The notes under the pieces: model-generated
Seen by the model: only the letters and a program-made list of their open reading frames with translations
Told to the model about the DNA's origin: nothing
Database searches by the model: none
Shown: piece by piece, positions 16,637 through 25,533 of the stretch
Position numbering within the stretch: position 1 is the first letter of the stretch
Layout: each line of letters starts with the position of its first letter
Program-made: the position numbers and the translations under genes
NCBI RefSeq assembly: GCF_014201145.1
Contig: NZ_JACHDP010000001.1
Location: 5,518,001 to 5,582,000 of the forward strand
Origin: Micromonospora parathelypteridis
Lineage (GTDB): Bacteria; Actinomycetota; Actinomycetes; Mycobacteriales; Micromonosporaceae
Reading direction: 5' to 3'
Length of the DNA: 64,000 nucleotides

Positions 16637-17887
16637 ATGCGCAGGACGATGGGTGTGGCCGCGGCGTCGGCCGCGGTGGTGCTGGTCGCCGGTTGTGGCG
16701 GCGGTGGCCCCCAGTCGAGTGGCGACGGGAAGCTGACCGGCGACAAGATCGTGCTGGGCGTGCTCAACGACCAGTCCGGGGTGTACTCGGAGTTGTCCGG
16801 AAAGAACTCCGTGACGGCGGTGGAGATGGCCATCGCCGACTTCACCGCGAAATACGGAGACAAGGCGGTGACCAAGGACATCACCGTGGAGACCGCCGAC
16901 CACCAGAACAAGCCGGACGTTGCCAACTCCAAGGCCCAGGAGATGTACGACCGCAAGGGCGTCGACCTGATCCTGGACGTGCCCACCTCGTCGGCCGCGT
17001 TGAAGGTGGCCGACGTGGCGAAGGAGAAGAAGCGGCTCTACTTCAACATCGGTGCGGCGACCACGGATCTGACCGGCAAGAGCTGCAACAAGTACACGTT
17101 CCACTACGCGTACGACACGTACATGCTGGCCAACGGCACCGGGAAGACGACGACCGAGCAGATCGGCAAGAACTGGTACATCCTCTACCCGAACTACGCC
17201 TTCGGTCAGGACATGGAGAAGAGCTTCTCCACCGCGATCACGGCGGCCGGCGGCACGGTGGTGGGCAAGGACGGCGCGCCGTTCCCGAACACCAGCGGCG
17301 ACTTCTCCACCTTCCTGCTCAAGGCGCCGAACCTGAACCCGAAGCCGGACGTGCTGGGCACCATGCAGGCCGGCGCGGAGCTGGTCAACGTGGTGAAGCA
17401 GTACAACGAGTTCAAGCTGCGTGACAAGGGCGTCGACCTGGCGGTGGGGCTGATGTTCCTCACCGACATCCACTCGCTCACCCCGGCCGCGTTGGCGGGT
17501 ACCACGTACACCGACGCCTGGTACTGGAACTTCGACGCGAAGAACCGGGAGTTCGCCGACCGCTTCCAGCAGAAGGCCGGCACCCGGCCGACCTTCGCGC
17601 ACGCGGCCAACTACTCCGCGGCCCTGCAGTACCTGGAGGCGGTGCAGGCCGCCGGGACGGACGACGCGGACGCCGTCGTCAAGGGCCTGGAGGGCAAGAC
17701 GGTCGAGGACGTCTTCCTGCGTAACGGCAAGATCCGTGCCGAGGACCACCGGGTGGTGCACGACGCGTACCTGGCCCAGGTGAAGCCGCAGTCCGAGGTC
17801 ACCGAGCCGTGGGACTACGTGAAGGTGCTCAAGACGATCCCCGCCGCCGAGGCGTTCCGGGCGCCCTCGGCGGACTGCAAGCTATGA
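16637..17887 (+). CDS. ABC transporter substrate-binding lipoprotein (HAAT family)
   Basis: 416 residues from the preferred start. Residues 1-20 are a lipoprotein signal ending in LVAGC, so the Cys would be acylated and anchor the protein outside the cell. The mature part is a type I periplasmic-binding fold of the Leu/Ile/Val-binding class (KIVLGVLNDQSGVYSEL near the start). The ATG at 16637 is preferred to one 15 bases upstream because GGAG sits five bases before it and it gives a normal signal peptide. Its stop overlaps the first permease gene. The specificity cannot be read from the sequence. Confidence 0.85.
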   Translation: MRRTMGVAAASAAVVLVAGCGGGGPQSSGDGKLTGDKIVLGVLNDQSGVYSELSGKNSVTAVEMAIADFTAKYGDKAVTKDITVETADHQNKPDVANSKAQEMYDRKGVDLILDVPTSSAALKVADVAKEKKRLYFNIGAATTDLTGKSCNKYTFHYAYDTYMLANGTGKTTTEQIGKNWYILYPNYAFGQDMEKSFSTAITAAGGTVVGKDGAPFPNTSGDFSTFLLKAPNLNPKPDVLGTMQAGAELVNVVKQYNEFKLRDKGVDLAVGLMFLTDIHSLTPAALAGTTYTDAWYWNFDAKNREFADRFQQKAGTRPTFAHAANYSAALQYLEAVQAAGTDDADAVVKGLEGKTVEDVFLRNGKIRAEDHRVVHDAYLAQVKPQSEVTEPWDYVKVLKTIPAAEAFRAPSADCKL

Positions 17888-18765
17888 CCGGATTCGCGCA
17901 GAACACGTTCAACGGGCTGGTGAGCGGGGCGTTCTACGCCCTGCTCGCCCTCGGGCTCGCGGTCATCTTCGGCATGTTGCGGGTGGTCAACTTCGCGCAC
18001 GGCGCGTTCTACATGCTCGGCGCGTTCGGGGCGTACGTGCTGCTCACCGAGGCGGGTGTGCCGTTCTGGGCGGCCCTGGTGATCATGCCGGTGGGGTTGG
18101 GCCTGCTCGGCATGGCGCTGGAACGCGCCGTGATCCACCGGCTGACCAAGCTCGACCCGCTCTACAACTTCCTGCTCACCTTCGGCCTGACGCTGATCCT
18201 GCAGGACCTGGTGAAGCTGCGCTACGGCGTGCAGTCCAGCCCGTACGCCACGCCGTCGCTGCTGAGCGGGTCGGTCGATTTCGGGCTCTTCGACTTCCCG
18301 ACGTACCGGGTGTTCATCCTCGGCTTCACGGTGCTGCTCTGCGTCGCGGTGTGGTGGGCGCTGACCCGGACCCGGATCGGCATGGTGGTCCGCGCGGCCA
18401 CCGAGCGGCCCGACCTGACCCGCGCGTTCGGCATCGACGTCGGGCGCTGGGTGACCCCGGTCTTCGGCTTCGGCATCGGGCTGGCCGGTCTCGCCGGGGT
18501 GCTGGCCGCGCCGATGCGCGCCGTCAACCCGCTGATGGGAGCCGACCTGATCATCGTGGTGTTCGCGGTGGTCGTGATCGGCGGGCTGGGCTCGATCTTC
18601 GGTTCGGTCGCCGCCGGCTTCGGCATCGGCCTGGTGCAGGCATGGGGCGAGTCGTACCTGTCCAACTTCCCGATCGTCTCCCAGACCATCGTCTTCATCG
18701 TGATGGCCGGCGTGCTGCTCTGGCGCCCGGCCGGCCTGTTCGGTCGTGAGGAGGCTCCCGCATGA
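17884..18765 (+). CDS. branched-chain amino acid-type ABC permease (LivH-like)
   Basis: 293 residues, about eight transmembrane helices, with the LivH-family features GLVSGAFYALLALGLAVIFG and VVNFAHGAFYMLGAF near the N-terminus and the EAA-like cytoplasmic stretch around TERPDLTRAFGID. The ATG overlaps the binding-protein stop (ATGA), so an open frame further upstream is not used. It should form the transport channel with the next gene product. Confidence 0.88.
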   Translation: MTGFAQNTFNGLVSGAFYALLALGLAVIFGMLRVVNFAHGAFYMLGAFGAYVLLTEAGVPFWAALVIMPVGLGLLGMALERAVIHRLTKLDPLYNFLLTFGLTLILQDLVKLRYGVQSSPYATPSLLSGSVDFGLFDFPTYRVFILGFTVLLCVAVWWALTRTRIGMVVRAATERPDLTRAFGIDVGRWVTPVFGFGIGLAGLAGVLAAPMRAVNPLMGADLIIVVFAVVVIGGLGSIFGSVAAGFGIGLVQAWGESYLSNFPIVSQTIVFIVMAGVLLWRPAGLFGREEAPA

Positions 18766-19775
18766 CCAGCACCGTGGACACGCCCGCCGATGCGTCCCGC
18801 TCGACACCACCGTCCGGGCTGCTCGCCGTGGCTCAGGCGCCCGGCTGGGTGCGGTACGCGCTGCTCGCCGTCGGGCTGGCCATCGCGGCGTGGCTGCCCA
18901 ACGGCCTCTACCCGGCGGTCGCGGTGGACATCCTCTGCTGGGCGTTGTTCGCCGTGGCGGTGGACCTGCTGCTCGGCTTCACCGGGCTGATGTCCTTCGG
19001 TCACGCCGCGTTCTGGGGCACGTCGGCGTACGTCACGGGGTTGGTGGCCATCCACGTGGGCCTGCCGTTCCCCCTGGCCGTGCTGGCCGGGGCGCTCGCC
19101 GCGGCCGTGCTGGCGGTGCCGATCGGCTACCTGGCGGTGAAGCGGACCGGCATCTACTTCGCCATGGTGACCCTGGCCTTCGCGCAGATGGTCTACTACG
19201 TGGCCAACGAGTGGCGCTCGGTGACCCAGGGCGAGAACGGCCTCCAGGGGGTGCCCCGCGAGCTGTTCGGCGTCGACCTCACCGACGACTACTTCTTCTA
19301 CTACGCGATCCTCCCGATCGTGCTGCTCGGGCTGGCCGCCGCCTGGCGGATCGTGCACTCACCGTTCGGTCGGGTGCTGGTCGGCATCCGGGACAACCCG
19401 GCCCGGGCGCGGGCGCTGGGCTACCCGGTGCACCGCTACAAGCTCACCGCGTTCGTGCTCTCCGGTTTCATCGCCGGCCTCGGCGGTGGGCTGTTCGCGG
19501 TCGGCCACCGGTTCGTCTCGCTGGACGTGCTGCACTGGACCACCTCCGGCAAGGCGGTCATCGTGGTGGTGCTCGGCGGGATCGGCACCCTCTGGGGCGG
19601 GGTGCTCGGCGCCGGCATCGTGGTCCGGCTGGAGGACTGGTTGTCGTTCTCCGGGTTCGAGGCGATCGGCCTGGTGACCGGCGGCATCTTCGTCCTCGTC
19701 GTGGTGTTGTTCCGGCGCGGCATCTGGGGCAGCGTCGCCGCACTGGCCCACCGGCTGGCGGCGCGTCGCCGGTAG
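18762..19775 (+). CDS. branched-chain amino acid-type ABC permease (LivM-like)
   Basis: 337 residues with about ten transmembrane helices. LivM-family motifs include LMSFGHAAFWGTSAY, KRTGIYFAMVTLAFAQM and IRDNPARARALGYPVHRYKL, the last being the cytoplasmic loop that contacts an ATPase. The start overlaps the LivH-like stop. It is the last gene of the importer operon; an 11-12-bp hairpin follows 40 bases downstream. Confidence 0.88.
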   Translation: MTSTVDTPADASRSTPPSGLLAVAQAPGWVRYALLAVGLAIAAWLPNGLYPAVAVDILCWALFAVAVDLLLGFTGLMSFGHAAFWGTSAYVTGLVAIHVGLPFPLAVLAGALAAAVLAVPIGYLAVKRTGIYFAMVTLAFAQMVYYVANEWRSVTQGENGLQGVPRELFGVDLTDDYFFYYAILPIVLLGLAAAWRIVHSPFGRVLVGIRDNPARARALGYPVHRYKLTAFVLSGFIAGLGGGLFAVGHRFVSLDVLHWTTSGKAVIVVVLGGIGTLWGGVLGAGIVVRLEDWLSFSGFEAIGLVTGGIFVLVVVLFRRGIWGSVAALAHRLAARRR

Positions 19776-19814
19776 ATCCGGCGACGGCGCATCCGCCAGG
19801 CGCCCGCCGAGCGA

Positions 19815-19845
19815 ACCCCCGGGTAGCGAACGTCTACCCGGGGGT
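19815..19845. terminator. 12-bp hairpin between the importer operon and the B12-domain gene
   Basis: ACCCCCGGGTAG and CTACCCGGGGGT pair perfectly around a 7-base loop (CGAACGT). It lacks a T-run. It can end the importer operon, but its 3' arm also holds the only ribosome-site-like sequence (GGGGG) for the next gene, so it could instead control that gene's translation. Confidence 0.6.
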
Positions 19846-19849
19846 ACGT

Positions 19850-20524
19850 GTGGTGCTGACCGATCCGATGCCGGCGGAGGCCGTCCAGATCGCGTACAAG
19901 CAGGTTTCGCTGGCCGCCGAGGACCTGGACGGCAACGGTGTCGCCACGTTGGTGCTGGAGTTGGCCGACACCTGGGGTGTGCCGGCGCTCTGGGAGCAGG
20001 TCTGCCGTCCGTTGCTGGCCGGGCTGCCGGGGCGGGGCGCGACCGAGGTCGCCGTCGAGCATGCCCTCTGCGAGGGGGTCCGGGTCGGGTTGGACGTGCA
20101 CCGCCGGGAGCCCGGCCGGTCACTGCCCGCCGGCGGGGTGCTGCTGGCCGGCGCTGAGAAGGAGGCGCACTGCCTCGGCCTGCACGCGCTCGCCGCCGCG
20201 CTGCGCGAACAGGGCCGCGGTTGTCTGAATCTCGGCCAGGCGCTGCCCTGGTCCGCGCTGACCAGCGCGGTGTTCCGGGCACGCCCGCACACCGTCGTGC
20301 TCTGGTCGCAGACGCCGGCCACCGGCCGCGCGTACCGCCTGGTGCGTCTCGCCCGGGATTTTCCGCTCCTGCGGGTGTACGGCGCGGGGCCGGGCTGGAT
20401 CGAGCCGCTCACCGGGCGGGTGGGCCACCTCGGCACGTTGCCGGACGCCGTCGCCGCCTGCCTGGCCGTCGCGCCGGAGCGTGATGCCCACCACATACGA
20501 TACGGATCGGTCCCGTATCGTTAA
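19850..20524 (+). CDS. cobalamin-binding-domain protein, CarH-like C-terminal half
   Basis: 224 residues. The C-terminal half resembles the B12-binding Rossmann-like domain of CarH/LitR MerR-type regulators and methionine synthase: E105-x-H107-x-x-G110 (in EAHCLG) corresponds to the (D/E)xHxxG cobalt-ligand motif, preceded by a helical cap (about 10-75). The N-terminal MerR DNA-binding helix expected in CarH is missing, and no such domain is encoded upstream in frame. Two adjacent GTG codons (19850, 19853) are possible starts, five or eight bases after GGGGG in a hairpin arm; an ATG at 19868 has no ribosome site. The stop overlaps an inverted repeat at the next promoter. Confidence 0.6.
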   Translation: MVLTDPMPAEAVQIAYKQVSLAAEDLDGNGVATLVLELADTWGVPALWEQVCRPLLAGLPGRGATEVAVEHALCEGVRVGLDVHRREPGRSLPAGGVLLAGAEKEAHCLGLHALAAALREQGRGCLNLGQALPWSALTSAVFRARPHTVVLWSQTPATGRAYRLVRLARDFPLLRVYGAGPGWIEPLTGRVGHLGTLPDAVAACLAVAPERDAHHIRYGSVPYR

Positions 20525-20570
20525 TCCGCCCCGTACGCTGATCCCCGTTACGAGTCTGGCCCGTATCGTA
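20497..20570. promoter_or_regulatory. operator cluster upstream of the DHA2 efflux gene
   Basis: A perfect 9-bp inverted repeat (ACGATACGG, 7-base spacer, CCGTATCGT) lies at 20497-20521 and overlaps the stop of the upstream gene. The same half-site CCGTATCGT recurs at 20561-20569, inside a looser repeat with TACGA/TCGTA arms (20549-20570), and includes a possible -10 (TATCGT). The likely ligand-binding regulator is the TetR protein encoded after the efflux gene. Confidence 0.6.
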
Positions 20571-20605
20571 TTGCGTGGCGGGTAAAGCGTGGGGGGAATT
20601 CAGGC

Positions 20606-22171
20606 ATGGAGCTGCACAACAACACGGGCCACCCGAGGAGGTGGGCGATCCTCGGAGTGCTGGTGATCAGCCTCCTCGTGGTCGTCCTCGACAACACGAT
20701 TCTCAACGTCGCCCTGCGCACCCTGGCCGACCCGGCGCACGGCCTCGGCGCCAGCCAGGGCCAGCTGGAGTGGGCCATCAACTCCTACACGCTGGTCTTC
20801 GCCGGGCTGCTGTTCACCTTCGGGGTGCTCGGCGACCGCGTCGGCCGCAAGCGCTTCCTGATGGTCGGGCTGGCGCTGTTCGGCCTGGCGTCGCTGCTCT
20901 CCGCGTACTCCGACAGCCCCGGCCAGCTCATCGCGGCCCGTGCCCTGATGGGCGTCGGCGGCGCGGCCATCATGCCGGTGACGCTGTCGATCATCTCGAA
21001 CGTCTTCGACCCGCGTGAGCGCGGCCGGGCGATCGGCGTCTGGGCCGGCGCGGTCGGCCTCGCGGTGGCGATCGGCCCGATCCTCGGTGGCGCGCTGCTG
21101 GAGCACTTCTGGTGGGGTTCGGTCTTCCTGATCAACGTGCCGGTGGTCGTCGCGGGCGTGGTCCTGGTCGCACTGCTGGTCCCCGAGTCGCGCGACCCGC
21201 GGCCGGGCCGCGTCGACGTGCTCGGCGTCCTGCTCTCCGTGGTCGGCCTGGTCGCCCTCTCCTACGGCATCATCGACGGCGGCGAGCACGGCTTCGACCG
21301 CCCGCTGGCCTGGGGCTCGATCCTGGTCGGTCTCGCGGTGCTGGCCTGGTTCGTCCAGCACGAACGGCGCAGCGACCACCCGTCGCTGGACGTCCGGCTC
21401 TTCAAGATGCCCCATTTCGCCGCGCCGGTCGCCATCGTCGGCCTGGTCTTCTTCGCCGCGATGGGCTCGATGTTCTTCGGCTCGTTCTACCTGCAACTGG
21501 TGCGTGGCTACAGCCCGCTGCAGACCGGCCTGCTCTTCCTGCCCTTCGCCGGCGCCCAGCTGATCTTCGCGCCGCGTAGCGCCGCGATGGTCCGCCGCTA
21601 CGGAGGCCGGGCCGTCGCCACCGTCGGGTTGGCGCTGACCGCGGTGTCACTCGCCGCGTTCGTCTTCATCGGCGCGTCCACCCCGATCTGGATCGTGCTG
21701 CTCGTCTTCCTCATCCAGGGCGCCGGAATGGCCAACATCATGCCGCCGGCCACCGAGTCGATCATGTCGGCGCTGCCCCGGGAGAAGGCCGGCGTGGGCT
21801 CCGCGATCAGCAACACCGTCCGTCAGGTGGCCGGCGCGCTCGGCGTGGCGATCCTGGGCTCGGTGCTCTCCGCGGTCTACCGCAGCGACATCGGCGACGC
21901 GTTGACCGGCCTGCCCGCGCAGGCCCACGACGCGGCCAACGAGTCGATCTCCGGGGCGTACGCGGCGGCGGGCCAGCTCGGCCCGGCGGCGCCCGCGCTG
22001 ATCTCGGCGGCCAACGACGCCTTCGTCACCGCCATGCACTGGGCGGCCGCGCTGTCCGCGGTGATCGCCGCGCTCGGGATCATCGTGGTGCTGCGCTGGA
22101 TGCCGGGGCGGGAGGCTGTCGCTGCCGCACCGGCGCCGGTCGCCGAGCCCGAGTTGGCCGGCACGGCATAG
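20606..22171 (+). CDS. DHA2-family multidrug MFS transporter
   Basis: 521 residues with about 14 transmembrane helices, the size and topology of the EmrB/QacA group of proton-driven drug exporters. Motif A is seen as GVLGDRVGRKRFLMVG between helices 2 and 3; the motif around LDNTILNVAL in helix 1 (motif D1 region) and GGAAIMPVTLSII in helix 4 are also typical. A GGGGGGA ribosome site precedes the ATG at long spacing. Repeated CCGTATCGT half-sites lie in its promoter, and a TetR gene follows, so it is probably induced by its own substrates. Confidence 0.88.
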   Translation: MELHNNTGHPRRWAILGVLVISLLVVVLDNTILNVALRTLADPAHGLGASQGQLEWAINSYTLVFAGLLFTFGVLGDRVGRKRFLMVGLALFGLASLLSAYSDSPGQLIAARALMGVGGAAIMPVTLSIISNVFDPRERGRAIGVWAGAVGLAVAIGPILGGALLEHFWWGSVFLINVPVVVAGVVLVALLVPESRDPRPGRVDVLGVLLSVVGLVALSYGIIDGGEHGFDRPLAWGSILVGLAVLAWFVQHERRSDHPSLDVRLFKMPHFAAPVAIVGLVFFAAMGSMFFGSFYLQLVRGYSPLQTGLLFLPFAGAQLIFAPRSAAMVRRYGGRAVATVGLALTAVSLAAFVFIGASTPIWIVLLVFLIQGAGMANIMPPATESIMSALPREKAGVGSAISNTVRQVAGALGVAILGSVLSAVYRSDIGDALTGLPAQAHDAANESISGAYAAAGQLGPAAPALISAANDAFVTAMHWAAALSAVIAALGIIVVLRWMPGREAVAAAPAPVAEPELAGTA

Positions 22172-22182
22172 GTTCGCGCACA

Positions 22183-22791
22183 ATGTCGGACATGACGTCC
22201 ACTGCTGATGCTCCGCGGTCGCCTGGGCGACCGCGGAGCATCCGTGCCGACGAGGCGATCATCGAGGCCACCCTCGACCTGCTCGCCGAGGGCAGCACCG
22301 TCGAGGCACTCTCGATCGAGGCAATCGCCGCCCGCGCCGGGGTCGGCAAAGCCACCATCTACCGCCGCTGGGCAGGCAAGAACGCGCTGCTGCTGGATGC
22401 CCTGCGCCGACTCAAGGGCATCATGGCGCAGCCGGCCGGCCACTCGGTCCGCGACGACCTGGTGCTGCTGGTCGGAGCGATCGGCAAGAACATCGACCCG
22501 CGAGCGGCGAAGATCATGCCCTGCCTGGTGCCCGCGGTGAACCGCAGCCCGGACCAGTTCCAGCTCTACCAGAACATCATCGCGCCCCGGCGGCAGCTGA
22601 TGCGCGACGTGCTGCGGCGCGGCATCGAGGAAGGGCTGCTCCGGCCCGACATCGACGTGGAGGTGACGATGGCGCTGCTCACCGGGCCGATGTTGATCCA
22701 GCGGGTGCTCCAGTGGAATCCGGAGCTGGACGAGCGGACCCTGCCGGTCCAGGTCGTCGACGCCGTGCTGGAGGGCATCCGCGTCCGCTGA
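22183..22791 (+). CDS. TetR-family regulator, downstream of the DHA2 efflux gene
   Basis: 202 residues. The helix-turn-helix spans about 20-65 (IEAIAARAGVGKATIYRRWA), and the C-terminal domain is of the TetR_C_11-like kind with LVPAVNRSPDQFQLYQN. It follows the efflux gene by 11 bases. A TANNNT hexamer (TAGGTT, 22169-22174) overlaps the efflux stop codon and ends eight bases before the ATG, which has no ribosome site, so it may also have its own leaderless promoter. The first 20 codons contain a 36-base perfect inverted repeat. It probably represses the efflux gene through the CCGTATCGT sites. Confidence 0.88.
   Translation: MSDMTSTADAPRSPGRPRSIRADEAIIEATLDLLAEGSTVEALSIEAIAARAGVGKATIYRRWAGKNALLLDALRRLKGIMAQPAGHSVRDDLVLLVGAIGKNIDPRAAKIMPCLVPAVNRSPDQFQLYQNIIAPRRQLMRDVLRRGIEEGLLRPDIDVEVTMALLTGPMLIQRVLQWNPELDERTLPVQVVDAVLEGIRVR
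22207..22242. repeat. perfect 17-bp-arm inverted repeat inside the tetR coding start
   Basis: Seventeen-base arms (beginning GATGCTCCGCGG, ending CCGCGGAGCATC) are separated by only TG. The repeat covers codons 9-20, encoding DAPRSPGRPRSI. In mRNA it would form a very stable hairpin just after the start codon. Confidence 0.9.
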
Positions 22792-22816
22792 CGCCGACGT
22801 GGCCGGCTGGCGGTGG

Positions 22817-24736
22817 TCAGCCGGCCGGGGCGCGCAGCCGGTGCAGGCGCAGCGCGAGCTGCACCTCCAGCGCGCGCTCGGGCCGCTGCCAGTCGGCACC
22901 CAGCAACTGCCCGACCCGCTCCAACCGCTGGGTCACCGTGTTGACGTGCACGTGCAACTGCTCGGCCGCCCGAGCCAGGCTGCCACCCACCCCGAAGTAC
23001 GCCTCCAGCGTCTTCACCAGAGCCGTGCCCCGCCGCGCGTCGTAGTCGACCACCGGCCCGACGGTGGCGCTGAGAAACTGCGTCACGTCCGTCTCACCCC
23101 GGTCACCGACCGTGCCCAGCAGCAGCCCGACGAAGCCCAGCTCCGCCGTGCTCGCGCCCTGACCGGCCCGGCCCAGCGCGCCCAGCGCCGTCAGGCACCG
23201 GTCCGCCTCATGGAACGTCCCGGCCAGCGCCGCCGGCCCGTTCGACGGGCCGCTCGCCCCGGCGGTCACCGGTCGGCCGGTCACCCGGGACAGATCCCGG
23301 GCCACCGCGCGGGCACTGCCACCGGCGTCCAGCCCCGGCAGCATCAGCACCACCCGACCGTCGCGCGCCGCCGCCAGCCCACCACGGGCCGAGGCGTACG
23401 TGGTTGCCCAGGAGAGCACCCGCTGGCGGGCCGAGCCGGTCGCGGCGATCGCGTCGTCGCCCACCGCCACCAGCACGTGCGGTGCGTCCAGGTCCACCCC
23501 GAGCCGCCGGGCCCGGCTACGCAGCGCGTCGGTGTCCCGCAGCGGGCGGGCGATCAGGTCGTCCAGCAGCTCGCCGCGGACCCGCCCCTCCGCCTCGGCG
23601 ACGGTCCGGCGGAACAGCAGCAGCAGCGCGGTCACCAGCGCGGCCCGCTCCAGGATCCGCTGGTCGGCGTCGACCAACTCGTCGTCCGGGCGCAGCACCA
23701 GGGCACCCAGGTTCTCCGCGCCCGCCACCACCGCCGCGTACCAGAGGGGGCTGCGCCGGACGCTGCGTCCCTCCGTCCGGGATGCGGCCACCGCCTCGAC
23801 GATGTCCGCGCGGTCGGGCTCGTCGATCTCACCGACCCGGGCCAACAGGCGGCCCTCGGCGTCCAACGCCAGCAGCGCGCCGCCCAGCACCTCCGTCACC
23901 GCGGCCGCCACGTCCTCCACCCCGCCGCCGCGCAACACCAGCGCGGTCATCCGGTCGTGTGCCGCCGCGGCCCGCTCGACCGAGCTGCTGTGCGCCCGGA
24001 TGGTGGTGTTCGCCGCCGACAGCTCGGCCAGCGCCGAGCGGGTCTCGGTCAGCAGCCGGGCGGTGTCGATCGCCACCGCGGCGTGCGCGGCGAGCGAGAC
24101 CAGGAGCGCCACCTCCTCCCGGACGAACGGCCGGGCCGAACGGTTGGCCGCGTAGAGCACCCCGATGGAGGTGGAGCCGAGCCGTAGCGGCACCCCGAGG
24201 ATCGCCACCAGGCCCTCCTCCCCGACGCCGGCGTCGATCTCGCCGGTGTGGTGGAAGCGCGCGTCCTCGCCGTAGTTGGCGGTGACGTACGGGGCGCCGG
24301 ACTGGGCCACCAGACCACCGAGGCCGGCGCCCATCGGCAGGCGCAGCCGCTGGAAACGGGCCGAGACCGACCCGTCGGTCACCCGCATGTACGTGTCGCC
24401 GCGCTCGTCGTCGTTGAGCGTCATGTACGCCACGTCGGCACCGAGCAGGTTGCGGGCACGATGCACGATCGCCCGCAGCACGTCGTCCAGGTCGCGCAGT
24501 CCGGCCAGGTCGCTGACCGTGTCGTACAGGCCGGACAGCTCGGTCTCGCGGCGGCGCCGACGCTCCAGCAGCGCGCGGACCCGCAACGCCACGGACTTGG
24601 CCTGCTCCAGCTCGGCCAGCCGGTCCGGCGGCAGCCCGGCGGCCCGAGCGGCCACCAGTGGTCCCTCGAACTCGACCGCCGCGGCCTCACGGGCGAGCAG
24701 TTCCAGGAACTCCACCGGCGATGACATGGTCGACAT
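22817..24736 (-). CDS. GAF-PucR-type transcriptional regulator
   Basis: 639 residues. An N-terminal helical segment leads into a GAF domain (about 75-240, with YMTLNDDERGDTYMRV), then a long central region, and a C-terminal PucR helix-turn-helix (about 585-630, LARAAEQLHVHVNTVTQRLE). PucR proteins activate catabolic operons in response to metabolites. It lies 14 bases after the hydroxybutyrate dehydrogenase gene on the same strand, so the two probably share an mRNA. The start may be at 24736 or at 24727 in the same frame; neither has a good ribosome site. A longer frame runs through the neighbour but is rejected. Confidence 0.82.
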   Translation of the reverse strand: MSTMSSPVEFLELLAREAAAVEFEGPLVAARAAGLPPDRLAELEQAKSVALRVRALLERRRRRETELSGLYDTVSDLAGLRDLDDVLRAIVHRARNLLGADVAYMTLNDDERGDTYMRVTDGSVSARFQRLRLPMGAGLGGLVAQSGAPYVTANYGEDARFHHTGEIDAGVGEEGLVAILGVPLRLGSTSIGVLYAANRSARPFVREEVALLVSLAAHAAVAIDTARLLTETRSALAELSAANTTIRAHSSSVERAAAAHDRMTALVLRGGGVEDVAAAVTEVLGGALLALDAEGRLLARVGEIDEPDRADIVEAVAASRTEGRSVRRSPLWYAAVVAGAENLGALVLRPDDELVDADQRILERAALVTALLLLFRRTVAEAEGRVRGELLDDLIARPLRDTDALRSRARRLGVDLDAPHVLVAVGDDAIAATGSARQRVLSWATTYASARGGLAAARDGRVVLMLPGLDAGGSARAVARDLSRVTGRPVTAGASGPSNGPAALAGTFHEADRCLTALGALGRAGQGASTAELGFVGLLLGTVGDRGETDVTQFLSATVGPVVDYDARRGTALVKTLEAYFGVGGSLARAAEQLHVHVNTVTQRLERVGQLLGADWQRPERALEVQLALRLHRLRAPAG

Positions 24737-24750
24737 TGTGCTCAGGCCCA

Positions 24751-25533
24751 CTAGTTGGCCGTCCAGCCCCCGTCGAGGGCGATCGACGCGCCGGTGATGA
24801 ACGCCGCCGGCGGCGAGCAGAGGTACGCCAGCAGCTCGGCCACCTCCTCCGGTTCGATCAGTCGCTTGATCGCGGCCCGGGCCAGCATGATCTTCTCGAT
24901 CACCTCGTCCGCACCGATGCCGTGGCTGGCCGCCTGGTCGGCGATCTGGCTCTCCACCAGGGCGGTACGCACGTACGCCGGGTTGATGCAGTTGGCGGTG
25001 ACCCCGTGCGCGGCGCCCTCCAGGGCGACCACCTTCGACAGCCCTTCCAGGGCGTGCTTGGCCGAGACGTAGGCCGCCTTGTACGGCGAGGCACGCAACC
25101 CGTGCACCGAGGAGATGTTGACGATCCGCCCCCACCCCCGGGCGTACATGTGTGGCAGCGCCCGGCGGATCAACAGGAACGGCGCCTCCACCATCACCCG
25201 CTGGATGTACTCGAAGCGTTCGACGGGAAAGTCCTGTACCGGCGCGACGTGCTGAAGCCCGGCGTTGTTCACCACGATGTCCACGTCCACGTCGAGGCGG
25301 TCCACCGCCGCGGCGTCGGAAAGGTCGACGCCCTCGGCCCGGCCGCCGGCCTCGGCAGCCACCGCCTTGGCCGCCTCCAGGTTGCGGTCCACCACGAGCA
25401 CCTTGGCGCCGGCCGCGCCCAGCCGCAGGGCGCACGCCCGCCCGATGCCGCTACCGCCCCCGGTGACCAGGGCGGTCCGACCGGCGAGGTCGACCTGTAC
25501 GACGTGGGGGACCGCCACGGGTTCTGCCGTCAT
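24751..25533 (-). CDS. 3-hydroxybutyrate dehydrogenase (SDR family)
   Basis: 260 residues, the usual length for D-3-hydroxybutyrate dehydrogenase. The NAD-binding TGGGSGIG, the [19 protein letters not shown] segment, catalytic Ser in NISSVHG and the YVSAKHAL YxxxK pair are present, and [14 protein letters not shown] is typical of this subfamily. It oxidises 3-hydroxybutyrate to acetoacetate with NAD. Codons upstream of the ATG at 25533 are in frame but unlike the family. It sits ahead of a PucR/GAF regulator gene, which may control ketone-body or polyhydroxybutyrate use. Confidence 0.85.
   Translation of the reverse strand: MTAEPVAVPHVVQVDLAGRTALVTGGGSGIGRACALRLGAAGAKVLVVDRNLEAAKAVAAEAGGRAEGVDLSDAAAVDRLDVDVDIVVNNAGLQHVAPVQDFPVERFEYIQRVMVEAPFLLIRRALPHMYARGWGRIVNISSVHGLRASPYKAAYVSAKHALEGLSKVVALEGAAHGVTANCINPAYVRTALVESQIADQAASHGIGADEVIEKIMLARAAIKRLIEPEEVAELLAYLCSPPAAFITGASIALDGGWTAN

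Noticed and set aside
22817..25435. Fusion of the PucR regulator with the upstream dehydrogenase frame (872 codons)
   Set aside because: The first 230 or so codons read the dehydrogenase gene in the wrong frame; the regulator starts near 24736.
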